A stretch of DNA of 64,000 nucleotides from Tipula vernalis (lineage: Eukaryota; Arthropoda; Insecta; Diptera; Tipulidae): positions 142,840,091 to 142,904,090 of the forward strand of contig OY282560.1 in the NCBI GenBank assembly GCA_958295665.1, read 5' to 3'. A program made the position numbers and the translations under genes. This document shows, in pieces, positions 10,149-21,907 of the stretch. The notes beneath the pieces were generated by a model. It ran no database searches, was not told where the DNA came from, and worked only from the letters and a program-made list of their open reading frames with translations. The stretch's first letter is position 1, and each line of letters opens with the position of its first letter.

Positions 10149-10850
10149 AACGATAAAAATATTCCTCAACAAACGAAGGTAAAATACTTAGGTTTGCATC
10201 TGGATAGAAGGTTAACGTGGAAAAATCATATTGAAACAAAGCGCAACCAAATAAAAATTACATTTTCCAAAATGTATTGGCTGATGGGAAGAAAATCTCA
10301 GTTGTCATTAGCCAATAAAGTTTTACTGTACAAAGCGATAATCAAACCCATATGGACTTATGGTATTCAGTTATGGGGATCCACCAGCGCTTCAAACAGA
10401 GAACTCCTGCAACGAACCCAAGCGAAAATACTTCGCAGTATCACCAATGCTCCTTGGTACATTCGAAATAGTAATATACATCACGACCTTGGGATTAAAA
10501 CCGTTAAAGAAACAATTAAAGAATTCAGTTCGAAATATTATTCAAAACTAGAAGCACATCCCAACGAATTGGCCAGGGAGATACTAAAACAGCCGCGATT
10601 TAGACGTCTGAGAAGAACAGATCCACTCGAACTAATGAACCTGTGAACCTGTAAATTTAATTCGATATATACATATAAGTGTAGTCTAAATTAATTAAAT
10701 TGTGAGCCCTAACAATAAGTATTAACATTGGTTAAGACTTAAAATATGTAATAATTTTTAGCTTAAGATTTGATTACTTCTTGTTAGTTTCTTATGTTGA
10801 AAGATTCAAGAATAAAGCCATTGGCAACATTTAAAAAAAAAAAAAAATAA
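10149..10850 (+). mobile_element. 5'-truncated Jockey-clade retrotransposon (702 bp)
   Basis: The copy keeps only the end of ORF2 and the 3' UTR, followed by an A-rich tail (10833-10850). It is bounded by the 11-bp duplication ATAAACTGTGA. 5' truncation during target-primed reverse transcription is the usual fate of such elements. It lies in the same orientation as its host element. Confidence 0.9.
10194..10646 (+). pseudogene. C-terminal end of a Jockey reverse transcriptase ORF2
   Basis: The 150-residue open frame starts HLDRRLTWKNHIETKR and includes MYWLMGRKSQLSLANKVLLY, then IKPIWTYGIQLWG and the TNAPWYIRN block. This is the thumb and post-RT region shared by Jockey, BS and F-type elements. 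Upstream in the same frame, VKYLGL is readable from about 10176. No catalytic palm motif is present because of 5' truncation. The frame is open to its stop at 10644-10646, so the insertion is fairly young. Confidence 0.9.
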
Positions 10851-10861
10851 ATAAACTGTGA
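10851..10861. repeat. Target-site duplication of the Jockey insert, copy 2
   Basis: ATAAACTGTGA follows the A-rich tail directly and matches 10138-10148. Confidence 0.85.
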
Positions 10862-13773
10862 TGTAGTATGTCCAAATATTACTGTGGAATATGTTGCTGT
10901 GAAATTATCTTGGGCAGTGAAACCATTATATTTATATGCTGCATATATCCCACCTCTAAGCTCTGCTGAGGTTTATAGCTTACACTGTGCAAATATTTAT
11001 TATTTTTTATCACAGTGTAACGCACATGACACCATATCTGTATTGGGTGACTTCAATCTTCTGGGTTTATATTGGTGTACTGATGATGATGAAACTGCTT
11101 CTGTTTTTCCGTCCAATGTTTCGAGTGATGTGGAACAGATTTTTATTGATGCCATGTTGTCTTTACATTTACATCAAATTTATAAAGTTGCTAACTTGAA
11201 TGGTAGAATTCTGGATCTAGTTTTATTGAATGATCCTAATTGTGGATTGGTTACTAAGTCGTTGGAACCTTTTGTTCCGGATAGATTTCACCACACTGGA
11301 TTTAAAATTAACTTTGACTGCCAGGAGCTGTTTTGTAAATTATCAACAATGCACAACCAAGGTTAAATTACAATTTTAATAAGGCTGGTATTGCCGGTCT
11401 GCAGGAGTTTTTTGAATTGGTGGATTGGGAAGTAACTTTCAATTCTAAATTTAGTGATGTTAATGCTCTAGTCGACTCATTTTATTTGGTTTTATTTGAT
11501 GCTTTCGACAAACATGTACCTAAATGCTATGAATGTAAGAATAACCATCCTCCATGGTTTGACAACAATTTGGTCAATTTAATAACTAAAAAGAATAAGG
11601 CACACACATTTGCCAAAGAATTTGGTGATAACTTGGATTGTCGAAATACTTTTCTACAACTACGCCGGGCATTTGATAAGGAACAACGCCGAGCCTATAG
11701 GAACTATATTTCACGGCTGGAAAATAATTTAATTTCAAACCCAAAACTATTTTGGCCTTTTGTTGATGTCAAAAGAAAATGTTTTGGTTATCCACAAATG
11801 ATGTCGTTAAATGATGTAACTGCCTGTAATGCTGAGGATATATGTGGATTATTTGCTGAATTTTTCCAATCAGTCTATCAAAAATACAATGATAATGCTA
11901 TTGATATTTCATTAGGACTTCGTAGTTCGCATCATCAAAATTTAATTGGAATACCTTATATTTCAGTAAAAGATGTCAGCCTTGGTATATCCAAGATGAA
12001 ATCGGGATGTGGTTTTAATAATATACCTGCAAAAATACTTAAAGATCTTAACAGCTCGCTATCATTACCACTATCTCTGATATTTAATGCGTCTCTGAAG
12101 AGTGGTATATTGCCGTTAGTATGGGAAAAGTTAATTATAATTCCCATTTTTAAATCCGGAAAACGGAGCAACATTAAAAATAATCGTGGCATATCTGTAT
12201 TATCATCGATTCCAAAATTATTTGAGCCTATTATTTGTGATTATTTGTATATTAATGTTAAACCTTTATTATCACTTCAACAACATGGATTCGTCAGGCA
12301 TCGTTCTACCACTACAAATCTTTTAAGTTTAACATCTAAAGTATTCAGTGCCTTTGACTCTAAATGTCAGCTTGATGTGGTTTTCACTGATTTTGCGAAA
12401 GCATTTGACTCACCTCAGTTTGAGTTACTTCTTGCCAAACTGGACAGATTTGGAGCGAGTAAATTGTTTTTGGATTGGATTGGATCGTATCTGCGTGATC
12501 GGAAGCAGGTAGTTCAAATTAACGGGTTTACATCTAAGATGATTGAAGTTCATTATGGAGTGCCTCAGGGCTCCTACCTAGGACCTGTATTATTTAATGT
12601 CTTCATCAATGAAATTGCTTCTTTGTTTCAGTACTGCGACTGTGAATTATATGCAGATGACTTGAAAATATCAAGAAGTGTATGTAGCCCGCAACAATGT
12701 AAAGAAATGCAGAGTGATCTTGATTTGCTGTATAAATGGTCAGTTATGAATAAATTGAACTTAAATTTGGAAAAGTGCAAGATTATGTATGAGCTTCTCC
12801 AGGGAAAAAACAGTTATTCTTCATCAATATATTATTGGTAATCACCAGCTAGATCGAGTTTTGACATTTAAAGATTTGGGTGTTGTCCTGGACCATAAAT
12901 TGAATTTCCGAGACCATATTAATTTAATAGTAGCTAAGTCTAATTCTCTACTTGGCTTTATTCGTCGTATCACAAAAGATTTTCGTAATCCACAATCAAT
13001 TAAAATTTTGTATTGTTCCATTGTTCGGTCTAATTTGGAATATGCGTCGATTATTTGGAATCCTGCTTACAATATTTATATCGGTAGAATTGAACGAATA
13101 CCGAAGCAATTTATTATTTACTATCTTCATAAATTGAATTAGCCATTTGATCCGAACCTTCCAATGTGGCTGAATAAAAAGAATTTGCCATTCTACGATG
13201 ACCGCTGTAGAATTGCTAATTTGGATTCATTGCTTGTAAGACGTAGATGTGCTGCTTCAACATTCATCGCTGATCTGCTTAACAGTTCGATTGATTTCCC
13301 TAAACTACTTGCAACGATTGATATTCATGTGCCCTGTAAGCCTACTCGGATTAGGAATTTTATATATTTGCCGACATTTAAATCTAATTACGCCCATAAT
13401 GCTCCGGTCCCGGCGATTTGTCGACATTTTAATTGTAATTTTGATGTGTTTGATTTTATTATTTCTAAATGTTCTTTTAAAAAATTAATAAAAACTAAAT
13501 TGTAAAATTGAAAAATTAAATTGTTATCAAAAAATGATTTTTATCCCGTTGATGGTACATAAATAAATACATAAATAAATAAATTACACAATACACTGGT
13601 TCTCAATTTGCAAGCACAAATCCATTGGTTTTAAAAAAAACTCCCGCAATTTCAAAATCCGCCCTTTGCATGTTCCATCATTTCGTTAATTCACCATTTC
13701 CAAAATCCTGAAGTAATAAAAGCCGTAAAATTTTATTTAATTAGGGTTATTTCAATTAAATAGTTTGTTTTTT

Positions 13774-14100
13774 TCAAGCCAACGGTGTAATTTTTTGGGT
13801 GGTACAAAAGTCAAGCTTTTCAACATTTTCGACAATTTTCATTGTCATTACCGTATATCGTGCTAAATCCAAATTTTTAAACTCAATTTCTGGGGGAAAA
13901 AAACACTTTTTCTGCCCCACGTTTGGTTTTGTCCGCAATAATCTTTTCGGATTAAGTTCAATATTTAATTCACAAGCTAGTTTGTCTATTTCATAAAATA
14001 ATGCATTTTTGTAGGAGCAATATCGAACGTTCCGGTCATTAACCAGGAATAGCATGTTCCTGAAGATTTTATTCCTGATATCGTTCCGAGTAGGTAGGTA
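13774..14100 (-). pseudogene. Possible transposase relic (MULE-like?), unidentified
   Basis: Two overlapping minus-strand readings look protein-like. One is a 93-residue ATG frame (14055-13774) with KLACELNIELNPKRLL and KCFFPPEIEFKN. In the next frame, from about 14090, it reads SGTCYSWLMTGTFDIAPTK, which resembles the W-LMDGTF-P motif around the first catalytic Asp of MULE transposases, with Thr in place of Asp. I cannot decide between them, and neither may be real. Confidence 0.25.
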
Positions 14101-14507
14101 TATATAGTGATTTATGATACAAGGCCGAAAAGCATAGTTTCTCAGCCAGGACAGAAACTAGTGTTAGTTCGAGAAATATTTGCGGCCATAATGAAATTAA
14201 TAAAATTACTACTAATTATATCGAAATTATCTAATCAATTCCAGTAATAAGTTGAATTTACTCAATTAAGCGGTAACAGACTAAAAAAGTCCCAAGTCTT
14301 CTTTAATGATTCGAATGATCAGGATTATTTGCAAGATTTTTCTTTCAGCTAAATTATTTGGTTATTAATAAATAAATCGTGTTCTTAAAATAATTATTGT
14401 GACAAAATCTGTGTAATTTCATACAAAATCAAACTAATCACATATATTGACAGTTAACATAATCTCAATAAAAGAATCACGAAGAAATAAATCGTTTTAC
14501 TTGGAAC

Positions 14508-14552
14508 TTCGATTGGGCATAATTTTTTTTTTTTTTTACAATCCCAATCGAA
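14508..14552. repeat. Small hairpin around a T-run
   Basis: TTCGATTGGG (14508-14517) and CCCAATCGAA (14543-14552) are perfect inverted 10-mers flanking a T-rich loop. They may be remnants of element termini. Confidence 0.5.
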
Positions 14553-16647
14553 CTCGACATATACTCGTGTTAATGTGATTGATTATTCTTTTAACATTTG
14601 TAGTGACAACTAACAAACAAAAGATGACTACAATTGATCTATTCTGTTCTGATATTTCAATCAGTTTGCGAGATAATTATCGCTTTTTTAAGTGACAGCT
14701 GAACGGAACGAAATAATAAATTACATAACAAGCATGAAATGTAATTGATATCGTGCGTGTAACATAATGCACGAGGCGCCAGCCGAATGCGAGTTTCTCC
14801 CGTAACACCAATAATTAACGCTACATATAAAAACAGTAAAATAAATATGATTTGATACAAGATGTCCCTTTTAACTTCATCTTTCCTGAATTTCGTTTGA
14901 TGTAAGGCTTTTAGATTTTTTCGTTTTAACCATTGTCTTCTTCAAACGTGTGCCTAATTTCGTGCGTTGGCTTATGTTCACACTATGGTAAAATATAAGC
15001 GAGGTTCACAACATAGAATATTATACCAAAAACAATTTGGTTTTAACTTTTTAGATAATTTTCCAAAGTAAGCCTCGTAGAAGCACCATGAACTGGTTAG
15101 ATGCCATTTTGTAACTTTTTATTTTTCGGGTAATAAATGCGTGAATGTACTGACAATTCGAATCAGCTTCAGTAATATTTTGTAAGATCGATCTATCGAT
15201 GAATCACTTTCGACGTTCATGTAAATGAATAAGGTATCCATGGAAACGACTAGTTTCATCTATTATAATACGTTAACACACACGTGTATTAACATAACTT
15301 ATGGCTATGTGATTCTATGAAAATTGCCACTTTCGTATAATTTTTCGGTGATAAGTAAAGTAGACTTTATGTATGTCCCTTTCTTACTAAGCTGTTGCTG
15401 AGTGGTTAGTAAGGTAATAAATTCCAGTGGAATTTTCATATTACAGTGAATTTTCATATCTAAGCCATATGTTGACAATAATTGTAACACCCGGCATAAT
15501 TTGGTAGTCTAAAGATATTTTAATGTTGTTCTGCAAATTTCGTAATTTTAGGAGCTCACTTTAGATTATTTTGTAAGCGAATTATGTTAATTAGCATTGA
15601 TCGCCAACCAAATACAAATTTCATCTCTGCTTTATCCATACAAAAAAATGTATTTTTTAAACAATATTGATTTTATTTTACAATTTGTGGAAAACTCTGG
15701 TGTCTGCATCATCAATCCATTGATTAATAAACTTCACAATAATTGGTTTTTTGTTTTGTTTTCAAAATTGTGCTTTAGCTTTTTTATGCCTTAAAAAAAC
15801 AAAACAATTCACTTTGCCCCAATACTTAAGAAAGAACTTCATATAAACTGAGAAAATAATAAACTTAAATTTATGGATAGAATTTTATTGACTTCAATTT
15901 CCAACCGAATGGAGAAACCAACAAAAAAAAACAAAATTTTCCTAAAAACCATTTATAAATAAAGTGAAAAGTTTAGAATTTAAAATATTATATTCAACAC
16001 CAAAAAATAAAAGTTTAATATTGATAAAGTTTTTAATTAAATTGAATGTTGTTTTCATTTAACTATTAGAATTTCAAAAACAAAAAAATAATATTAAAAA
16101 TAAAAATAAAAGGATATTATTAAATAAAAGTTGGTTCTATAGGTACGTGAATGCTTGTTTAAAATAATTGTTTTTAGGGAATTCGTTTCAATATATCGGC
16201 GTCAATATTATTTTTTTTTTTTTTTTGCTTATAACTTTTTAGCATACCTCACATGTTAAATTCAATTGCAAACAAAAATTAGCATACAGTTGATTTTTTT
16301 GTATTAACCCAAAATAGTGAAATATTTTTAACTTCCCACATATCTATATACATGTACATATATACATATATGTATATATGTATAGACGATACATTTCTGA
16401 ACTGTTGTTTTAAACTTAAACAACCGTACTATTTAAAAGCTCCCCAAACGTCTAAAAATACACAATGCACTAGTTAAAATATGCAAATGCTTATAGGTAG
16501 AAGTAGACCTGGACAATATATGACATCTATATAGGTCTGTAGGCGAAGACATTAAAATTTTTGACGAATAAACTAAATGTTTGTACCTTTTGAATGTATT
16601 CTGATTTTCTGATAGAATGTTTATTGACTTACGAAACAAAAAATATA

Positions 16648-16821
16648 CAGGTCATCCTTGTGTTACGTCGTTTATAGATTATGCTATTGATTTGAAGGCA
16701 AAAACAACAAGCCTTGAGTTACGTCGTAAAAAAAACCTTTCATGTTTACTTACTTCGTTTTAACTTAAGCAGAGTTTTCAAGAAATATGTTCTTGTAACG
16801 ACGTAACTCGAGGATGAACTG
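16648..16821. mobile_element. 174-bp MITE, pogo/Tc-type, with TA duplication
   Basis: The left end CAGGTCATCCTTGTGTTACG and the right end (reverse complement CAGTTCATCCTCGAGTTACG) are near-perfect terminal inverted repeats, flanked by TA on both sides. An extra direct copy of the inner repeat (CCTTGAGTTACGTCGTAAA) lies at about 16715-16733. There is no coding sequence. TA target sites and a CAG start fit pogo/Tigger-type MITEs, but no transposase is here to confirm it. Confidence 0.8.
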
Positions 16822-16829
16822 TATAACCA

Positions 16830-18280
16830 GGTGGAAAAAAAATTGCCAATGCCTTGGGAATGGCACTCAAATCGATAATAGTTTTAAAACGAATTTTTAT
16901 ATAAACACAACAAGAAGTATATATTTATAAATCCAATAAATTTTTTCAAACGTTAGTTTTGTTTATTTAGCTTTATTCCATTTGATTGTTCGATGTAGTC
17001 AAGAAATAATAATTACTATTTTCCTGACGTTCCTCTAAAAATGTTGAATGAAATGTTGAAGAATAATATTCGCCCAAAACCCACCCATGGGATACATTTA
17101 TTGTGGTGAAAGGAAGGGACATGGTGTATTGAATTGTTATAGCAGATTATATATTGAATAATAAAACATATTCAACACAGTTTCCATTTTCTAGGCTAGA
17201 AACTTTTCACGTACCGTGTAACACGAAATTATTCTTAAAAAACTATTGTTACTACTCAAATAATCTTAAGGTATTGGCAACTTCAACTTAGTTGCTACGA
17301 CAAACTAGAAATAAGTACTTGTGTGTAGATGATTAATGAACGCACAAAATTAGTTGTGATAGTAAAATTGAATTTAAAAAATTTACGGTCTACGTGACAA
17401 GTTGGAAATCTACTTATTAATTTGAAAATCAATCAACCGTTTCTTCCCACAGCAATTGATGTTTGGTCCCTTAATACAGAGGTCCGCATATTCACGTTAG
17501 TCTGATGGTTGCACTCACACGTTTCGATTTTCCAAAAAAAATGTTTAAATTCTAAAGTTTCAAAAACAAATTCATGTAATATACAATATGAAGGTCGATT
17601 TATTCTAGCTACAAATGAGCCTAATTACGTTAATTAATTCTCATTAAAATTCCTGTAAAAACAAAATTCAAATATCAAATCTGTTTTGTTTGTCTTCTTT
17701 GGTGACTGGCCAAAAACATAATTTGCTTTGAGGCCCACCAGCCTAATTCGGTGTCACTGCTTTTTTCGATGTCACTGGGCTAAGCATGCGTATTTTAACA
17801 AATCAAATATAGAATTTCAGTAAAAAAATTTAGACACCGAAACGTATTAGAACGAGATGCTAATAAAGAAAAGGCCGCATTAAAGGCAACGCTAGATTTT
17901 GGAAGTCACCTAAACGCTAGTCGAACTAAAATAAAATATTGACGCGAACTAAGAGTAATTAAATGTATCGATTGAATTTTATCGTAGAAACCGCAACAAA
18001 AATATTTATTAATTTGCCGAAAACGGCAAAAAGAGATCAAAACAGCTCCTTCCACTTGGCTCATTGGGCATTTGCACGTAAAATTGAAAAACTATTACAC
18101 GATTTGAGTAAGGCTTGCATTGCACGAGAGGGCACAGCTTCTTAAACCCTATACAAAGGCAAAATGCAACAACGGTGCTAAAATCAAATTACAAAAATTG
18201 GTTTACAAATATCAAAGATACAATTTCTAAAGCTTTAGAATTAGAAGCAACCTTAAAAACTTCCAGAACATTTCATAATC
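16830..18280. other. AT-rich spacer with two short uncharacterised frames
   Basis: Short plus-strand frames at 17963-18145 and 18115-18309 overlap in different frames. They might be one shifted reading, but I recognise no domain. The rest is AT-rich without motifs. Confidence 0.4.
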
Positions 18281-18286
18281 TAACTA

Positions 18287-19080
18287 TTAGGGGTACAAAT
18301 AAGTTTTGAGGTCTTTTCCATTTAAGGAACAAGTGGTAGTTGGAAGGGGCAATGTTTGGTGCATACTGCGGGTGGGGTAGTCTTTTGACATATTGTGAGC
18401 GTTTGAGCTTCAATTTTCGGCTTAATTTCATTAATTGTCGTTGATAACGTTCTCCAGTGATAGTTTCATTAGGCTTGAGTAGCTCATGATCCCACCAGAA
18501 GCACAGCATTAGCTTCTTGCCATGAATATTCGGTTTGTCCGATGAAGTTGATGCATGACCGGGCTTACCCGACGATTTTCTGCTCTTTGGGTTGTCGTAG
18601 TGGATCTACTTTTCATCCCCCCATCACGATTCGATGCAAAAACCCTTCCGATTTTGTTATTGGAGTAGTTGTTCGCACGTGAAAAACGGCGCTCGACGTC
18701 TCTTGGCTTGGGTTCATACGGAACACAATTTCCTTGTTTTTGCACCATACCCCATGCCCTTCTGATTGTTTTGAATTACTTGTTGAGTAACTCCCAAAGT
18801 TTCACCGAGCTTATCTTGAGTTTGGCATGAATCTTGGTCCAATAACACCTCCAACTCAGCGTCTTCAAACTTTACCGGCCTCTCTTCCCGTTCCTTATCA
18901 CTGGAACCAAAACCAGCGCTTCCCGCAAATTGTGTTTTGTTAGCACAAAGATTGATATGGTTAGAGCACAAAAAATATATTGTTTCCACTTCAGCGAAAT
19001 GACACATACTGATTTTTAGAGGAAAATTATGACGCTTTAACGTGAAATAGTTAGAAGATCTTTTGTGATAAGCTGATAGA
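18287..19080 (-). mobile_element. mariner-family transposon, decayed
   Basis: The plus-strand left end TTAGGGGTACAAATAAGTTT follows a TA and looks like a mariner terminal repeat. The opposite end is not clear, and the right limit is an estimate. The transposase pseudogene is on the minus strand. Confidence 0.75.
18310..18990 (-). pseudogene. mariner transposase pseudogene
   Basis: Read on the minus strand: DKEREERPVKFEDAELEVLL, DQDSCQTQDKLGETLGVTQQ (helix-turn-helix region, 18900-18770), then QGNCVPYEPKPRDVERRF. After a frameshift the reading has GHASTSSDKPNIHGKK and MLCFWWDHELLKPNETI, then ERYQRQLMKLSRKL. The end is LPHPQYAPNIAPSNYHLF. Between RSQYVKR and LPHPQ the family normally has HDNARPH with the second catalytic Asp; that block is deleted. 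The N-terminus before DKERE is degraded. The wording closely follows mariner transposases of the mauritiana-like group. It is non-functional. Confidence 0.88.
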
Positions 19081-19550
19081 TCTACAAATAGCATCCAATC
19101 AATAGATACAGTTAGACAATGTACGAATGGAGAATCTCTAAATTTGTCTTCAAAATTATTCACACAAAATGCCGAAACCAATTAAACTAAGCAAATCATT
19201 TGATTAAACTACAATAGCAATTAATTTGTTTTTCTAAATGTCGACATATTAAAAAACGAAAAATTTAGTTTTAAAATCTTGTACTTTGCACCGGAGCCGA
19301 TATACCTAAGCGTAATAAAAAAAGAATATGTTAAAAAAGTTACCCTGCATCCCCATTCCAAATGTGCCATTACAGGAATTAATCTGCCTAAAGTTCATAC
19401 TTTAGCTTTGTGCCAATTCCATGAAAATTTCACATCTTTGAAAACCAATTCCACATCCCCAACTACCTTATTCCGCCTAGAGTCGAAAAAATACTTAGTA
19501 TTTCTCACTTACTTCCAAAAAACTATTTGTATCCTTCAGTTTAACTGTTA

Positions 19551-19708
19551 CCAGGGCCCGAATTCCGGATCAACGACAAATGAGAATGAGAAATGACTTT
19601 TTTGTTTTATTTCGCCTACTCTAAATAAAAATGCAACCGACTAGTTGAAATAAAAAATCAAGTCATTTCTCATTATCATTTGTCACCGAACCGGAATTCA
19701 GGCCCAGG
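19551..19708. mobile_element. ~156-bp MITE with ~62-bp inverted arms
   Basis: The left arm starts CAGGGCCCGAATTCCGG and the right arm, reverse-complemented, starts CTGGGCCTGAATTCCGG. Both continue as matched sequence with the block AATGAGAAATGACTT. Only about 30 bases separate the arms, so the element is nearly one long hairpin. Flanking octamers (ACTGTTAC and GTGTCTAC) are only loosely alike, so the superfamily is open; hAT is one possibility. Confidence 0.8.
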
Positions 19709-20160
19709 TGTCTACATAGGTAATACTATTAGTCGAACAAACAATACCCAATTTCGCCTAACAATTCTAACAGATTTTTCTGTTGAAATAAATGATTTAA
19801 ATATGCAGAACTGTAGAAAATTTTCAACTTCTTAAATTGCAAAACTTAGAATAATTGAATCGATCGAATATTAAAATTATTGGAAGGCAGCGTTTAAACA
19901 TGACAACACTTGAATCACGATAAACATAATTCTCTGAAATTCACAAGTTCAAACTATGTTAGAAAATTGTATTATTGAACATTTATATGGTCCTTGGAAT
20001 TCGCCAATAAAATTTGGAGAATTATCGTTGACAGTTTGGCAGATCTAACTAAATCTCAACATTAGTTCCAGCCGATGGGTATCATGAAGTACGAATGAGT
20101 AAAGTATAGACAAACTAAAAACAACGTTCAGCACTAGTTCAGGTGATTACCACTTGAATA
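19709..20160. other. Unassigned sequence before the gypsy fragment
   Basis: The short frame at 19279-19550 and one continuing after the MITE (to about 19835) look faintly coding on the plus strand, but I recognise no domain. They may be upstream parts of the gypsy relic. Confidence 0.3.
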
Positions 20161-20164
20161 GATT

Positions 20165-21010
20165 GTCGTTTAGATTTAAAGGCCCACCAGCCACTTTTCA
20201 GCGAATAATGAATTCGGTTTTGTTTGAATTATCTGGATTAAAATGTTTCAGGTACATATCTTGATAATATTGTTATACTATGTGTTACAATTTAGAAGAC
20301 CATAGTTAAATTACAAAATATATTTCTTGCTTATGAGAAAATTATATAAAATTACAACTTTCAAAATATAAATTTTTTTTTTTAACCCATCGAAAATTAG
20401 AGCTATCAAGAAATACACCAAAAATCATCTACATTAAAAATCTTTCCGAAATTGCAGAACCACTTACAGCATCGCTTAACAATAATGTTATATTTAGTTG
20501 GTCGGCTTGTTGTGAAGATTATTTTTACAAATTGAAGGAAGTATTAAATAGTTCTCCCGTCCTTGCTTATCCAGATTTTACAAAAAGAAATGCATAGTTA
20601 CTACCGGTGCAAGCGATATAGCCATTGGAGTTTCACTTTCGGAGAGCTCTGAATGTAATACTAACCTGTCTGTTGCATATATGAGCAGGGTGTTACCGCA
20701 GTCAGAAAGACATTAGGCGACAATGGAAAAAGAACTGCTTGCTATCATTTGTCCTTTAAAACGATTTAGGCCTTACCTTTTCGGACATAGTTTTATCATA
20801 ATTAACTGTTCCTACCATTAACAAATAATGGCAAATCAAATCAAAATGCAGACTGCTTAAGTAGAGTCGAACTACCAAATTCTGAAAAACAAACTCCATT
20901 TATCGAGATACGAGTATTAATTAGCTTCAGAGCTAAATTTGCTGCTCCAACTTCAATGTGTCAAAATCCTCCACAAATTTTGTATATTATTGATAGTCCA
21001 ATAGATAAAT
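20165..21010 (+). pseudogene. gypsy reverse transcriptase / RNase H relic
   Basis: Readable pieces, in shifting frames: FRFKGPPATFQRIMNSVLFE, then YLDN IVI at 20257 (the YLDD active site with the second Asp changed to Asn). The connection EIAEPLTASLNNNVIFSWSA and FYKLKEVLNSSPVLAYPDFT follow. RNase H shows VAYMSRVLPQSERH, MEKELLAIICPLKRFRPYLF. The end NQNADCLSRVELP corresponds to the NADALSR motif after RNase H. These motifs are characteristic of Ty3/gypsy pol. Confidence 0.8.
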
Positions 21011-21020
21011 CTAGCTCTAC

Positions 21021-21066
21021 GTCGCATTTATATCATCACAAATGTCGCATTTATATCATCACAAAT
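21021..21066. repeat. Perfect 23-bp tandem duplication
   Basis: A unit starting GTCGCATTTATATCATCACA occurs twice back to back (21021-21043, 21044-21066) inside the gypsy relic, just upstream of the fold-back insert. Confidence 0.85.
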
Positions 21067-21448
21067 AACCAAAAAAATAACAGCGGGGCGTGTTCAGAAC
21101 TTAAAAGTTATTTTTCATTTTCATAAATGATAACAACTATCCGAAGTTATATAAAAACTTATAATTTATATGATTTTAATATTTTCCGAAGATTGTAAGA
21201 GAATTTAATCCAGTTTCGAACCGATGAGCTGATGATTAATTATGAAAAAATCAATCTTCTCAACAGGCCGCGGCGACTGAACTGATTATATTACAATTTA
21301 CATTCTATATATACAGAATGTACCGTGCATTACGTACTAGCGAATCATACTAATACAGACAAATTTTCTTACAATTTTTCTTCTTCACGACATTCACACA
21401 GCTCTATTTCTGTGTAAGCTATTTTACTTTAATTTTGAATGTTAATTA

Positions 21449-21456
21449 ATTAATTC
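21449..21456. repeat. 8-bp target duplication of the hAT copy
   Basis: ATTAATTC here and at 22631-22638 flanks the hAT element exactly. Confidence 0.85.
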
Positions 21457-21479
21457 CAGGGATGTTTGATGACGCGTCA

Positions 21480-21600
21480 TCTATTATTGTCGACATTGAC
21501 GAGTCGACAATGCGTCGACAATAAGATTTGAGCGTCATCTACGTCGACAAAGTCATCAATTCGTCAACAACGCCAACAATTCGTCGACAATAAAAAACAA
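21480..21600. repeat. Subterminal GTCGAC motif cluster, left side of the hAT
   Basis: Several copies of GTCGACAAT and variants in both orientations lie within about 120 bases of the terminus. hAT transposases bind short subterminal repeats of this sort, so these are probable transposase-binding sites. Confidence 0.7.
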
Positions 21601-21907
21601 AACAAAAATCGTTAGGATTTTTATTTTATTTTTAAATTTTTTATTATCTCTCTCATTCTCATCATACGTGACTATCATACATAACATATTACAAATTTCT
21701 CAGTTTCTCAGTCTTCATTGTTTTCTTTTCCACTTTCTAATACAACTAGTGGTAATACAACACAATTAACAAGTGGCGTAAATCTTGAGTCATACTCAGA
21801 AGTAAATCCGATCGTTTCTCAATGTTCCGAAACAAATTATTGAGGTATCCAGTGGCACAATCTCAGAATCTCAATTTTTTTCGGCATCTAGTAAACCAGA
21901 AACTTTA

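Larger units (their letters stand above)
9863..13505 (+). pseudogene. ORF2: endonuclease plus reverse transcriptase, broken
   Basis: ORF2 starts with ATG at 9863. The AP endonuclease begins ISIYYQNVGGMRTK and has LSETWMKP. A frameshift follows near 10050, then SDGGGVLVAVHN. After the Jockey insert (10149-10850) the domain resumes with YLYAAYIPP, LGDFNLLG and GRILDLVLLND (10884-11366). The RT lies at 11417-12841, with FTDFAKAFDS, YGVPQGSYLGP and the catalytic YADD at 12650-12661. A frameshift near 12800 leads to the thumb (FKDLGVVLDHKLNF, 12789-13142). One more break leads to the C-terminal block (13164-13505). The damage is small for so long an ORF, suggesting moderate age. Confidence 0.85.
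9081..13590 (+). mobile_element. Non-LTR retrotransposon, Jockey/CR1 group, with a nested Jockey insert
   Basis: The layout is ORF1, then ORF2 with endonuclease, reverse transcriptase and a C-terminal region, then a short 3' UTR ending in ATAAATAAATACATAAATAA-type repeats (13555-13590), a typical simple tail. The 5' boundary is approximate. A 702-bp Jockey copy with an 11-bp target duplication sits inside the endonuclease. The RT sequence and the C-terminal region with YDDRCRIANLDSLLVRRR fit the CR1/Jockey assemblage; I do not name a family. Confidence 0.85.
13591..16640. other. AT-rich region with little recognisable content
   Basis: Apart from the possible transposase relic near 13.8-14.1 kb and a small hairpin at 14.5 kb, I see only A/T-rich sequence. 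This includes low-complexity TATA/ATAT palindromes at about 16340-16390. A moderately GC-rich patch at 14760-14815 (minus strand GTGTTACGGGAGAAACTCGC) might be part of an LTR, but no partner copy is present. Confidence 0.5.

Noticed and set aside
14760..14860. Solo LTR with a lysine-type primer-binding site (TGGCGCC on the minus strand)
   Set aside because: Only seven bases fit, no TG...CA pair or second copy was found, and the surroundings show no retrotransposon domains.
16330..16395. Cruciform at alternating TATA/ATGTA sequence
   Set aside because: It is low-complexity purine-pyrimidine repeat typical of AT-rich DNA.
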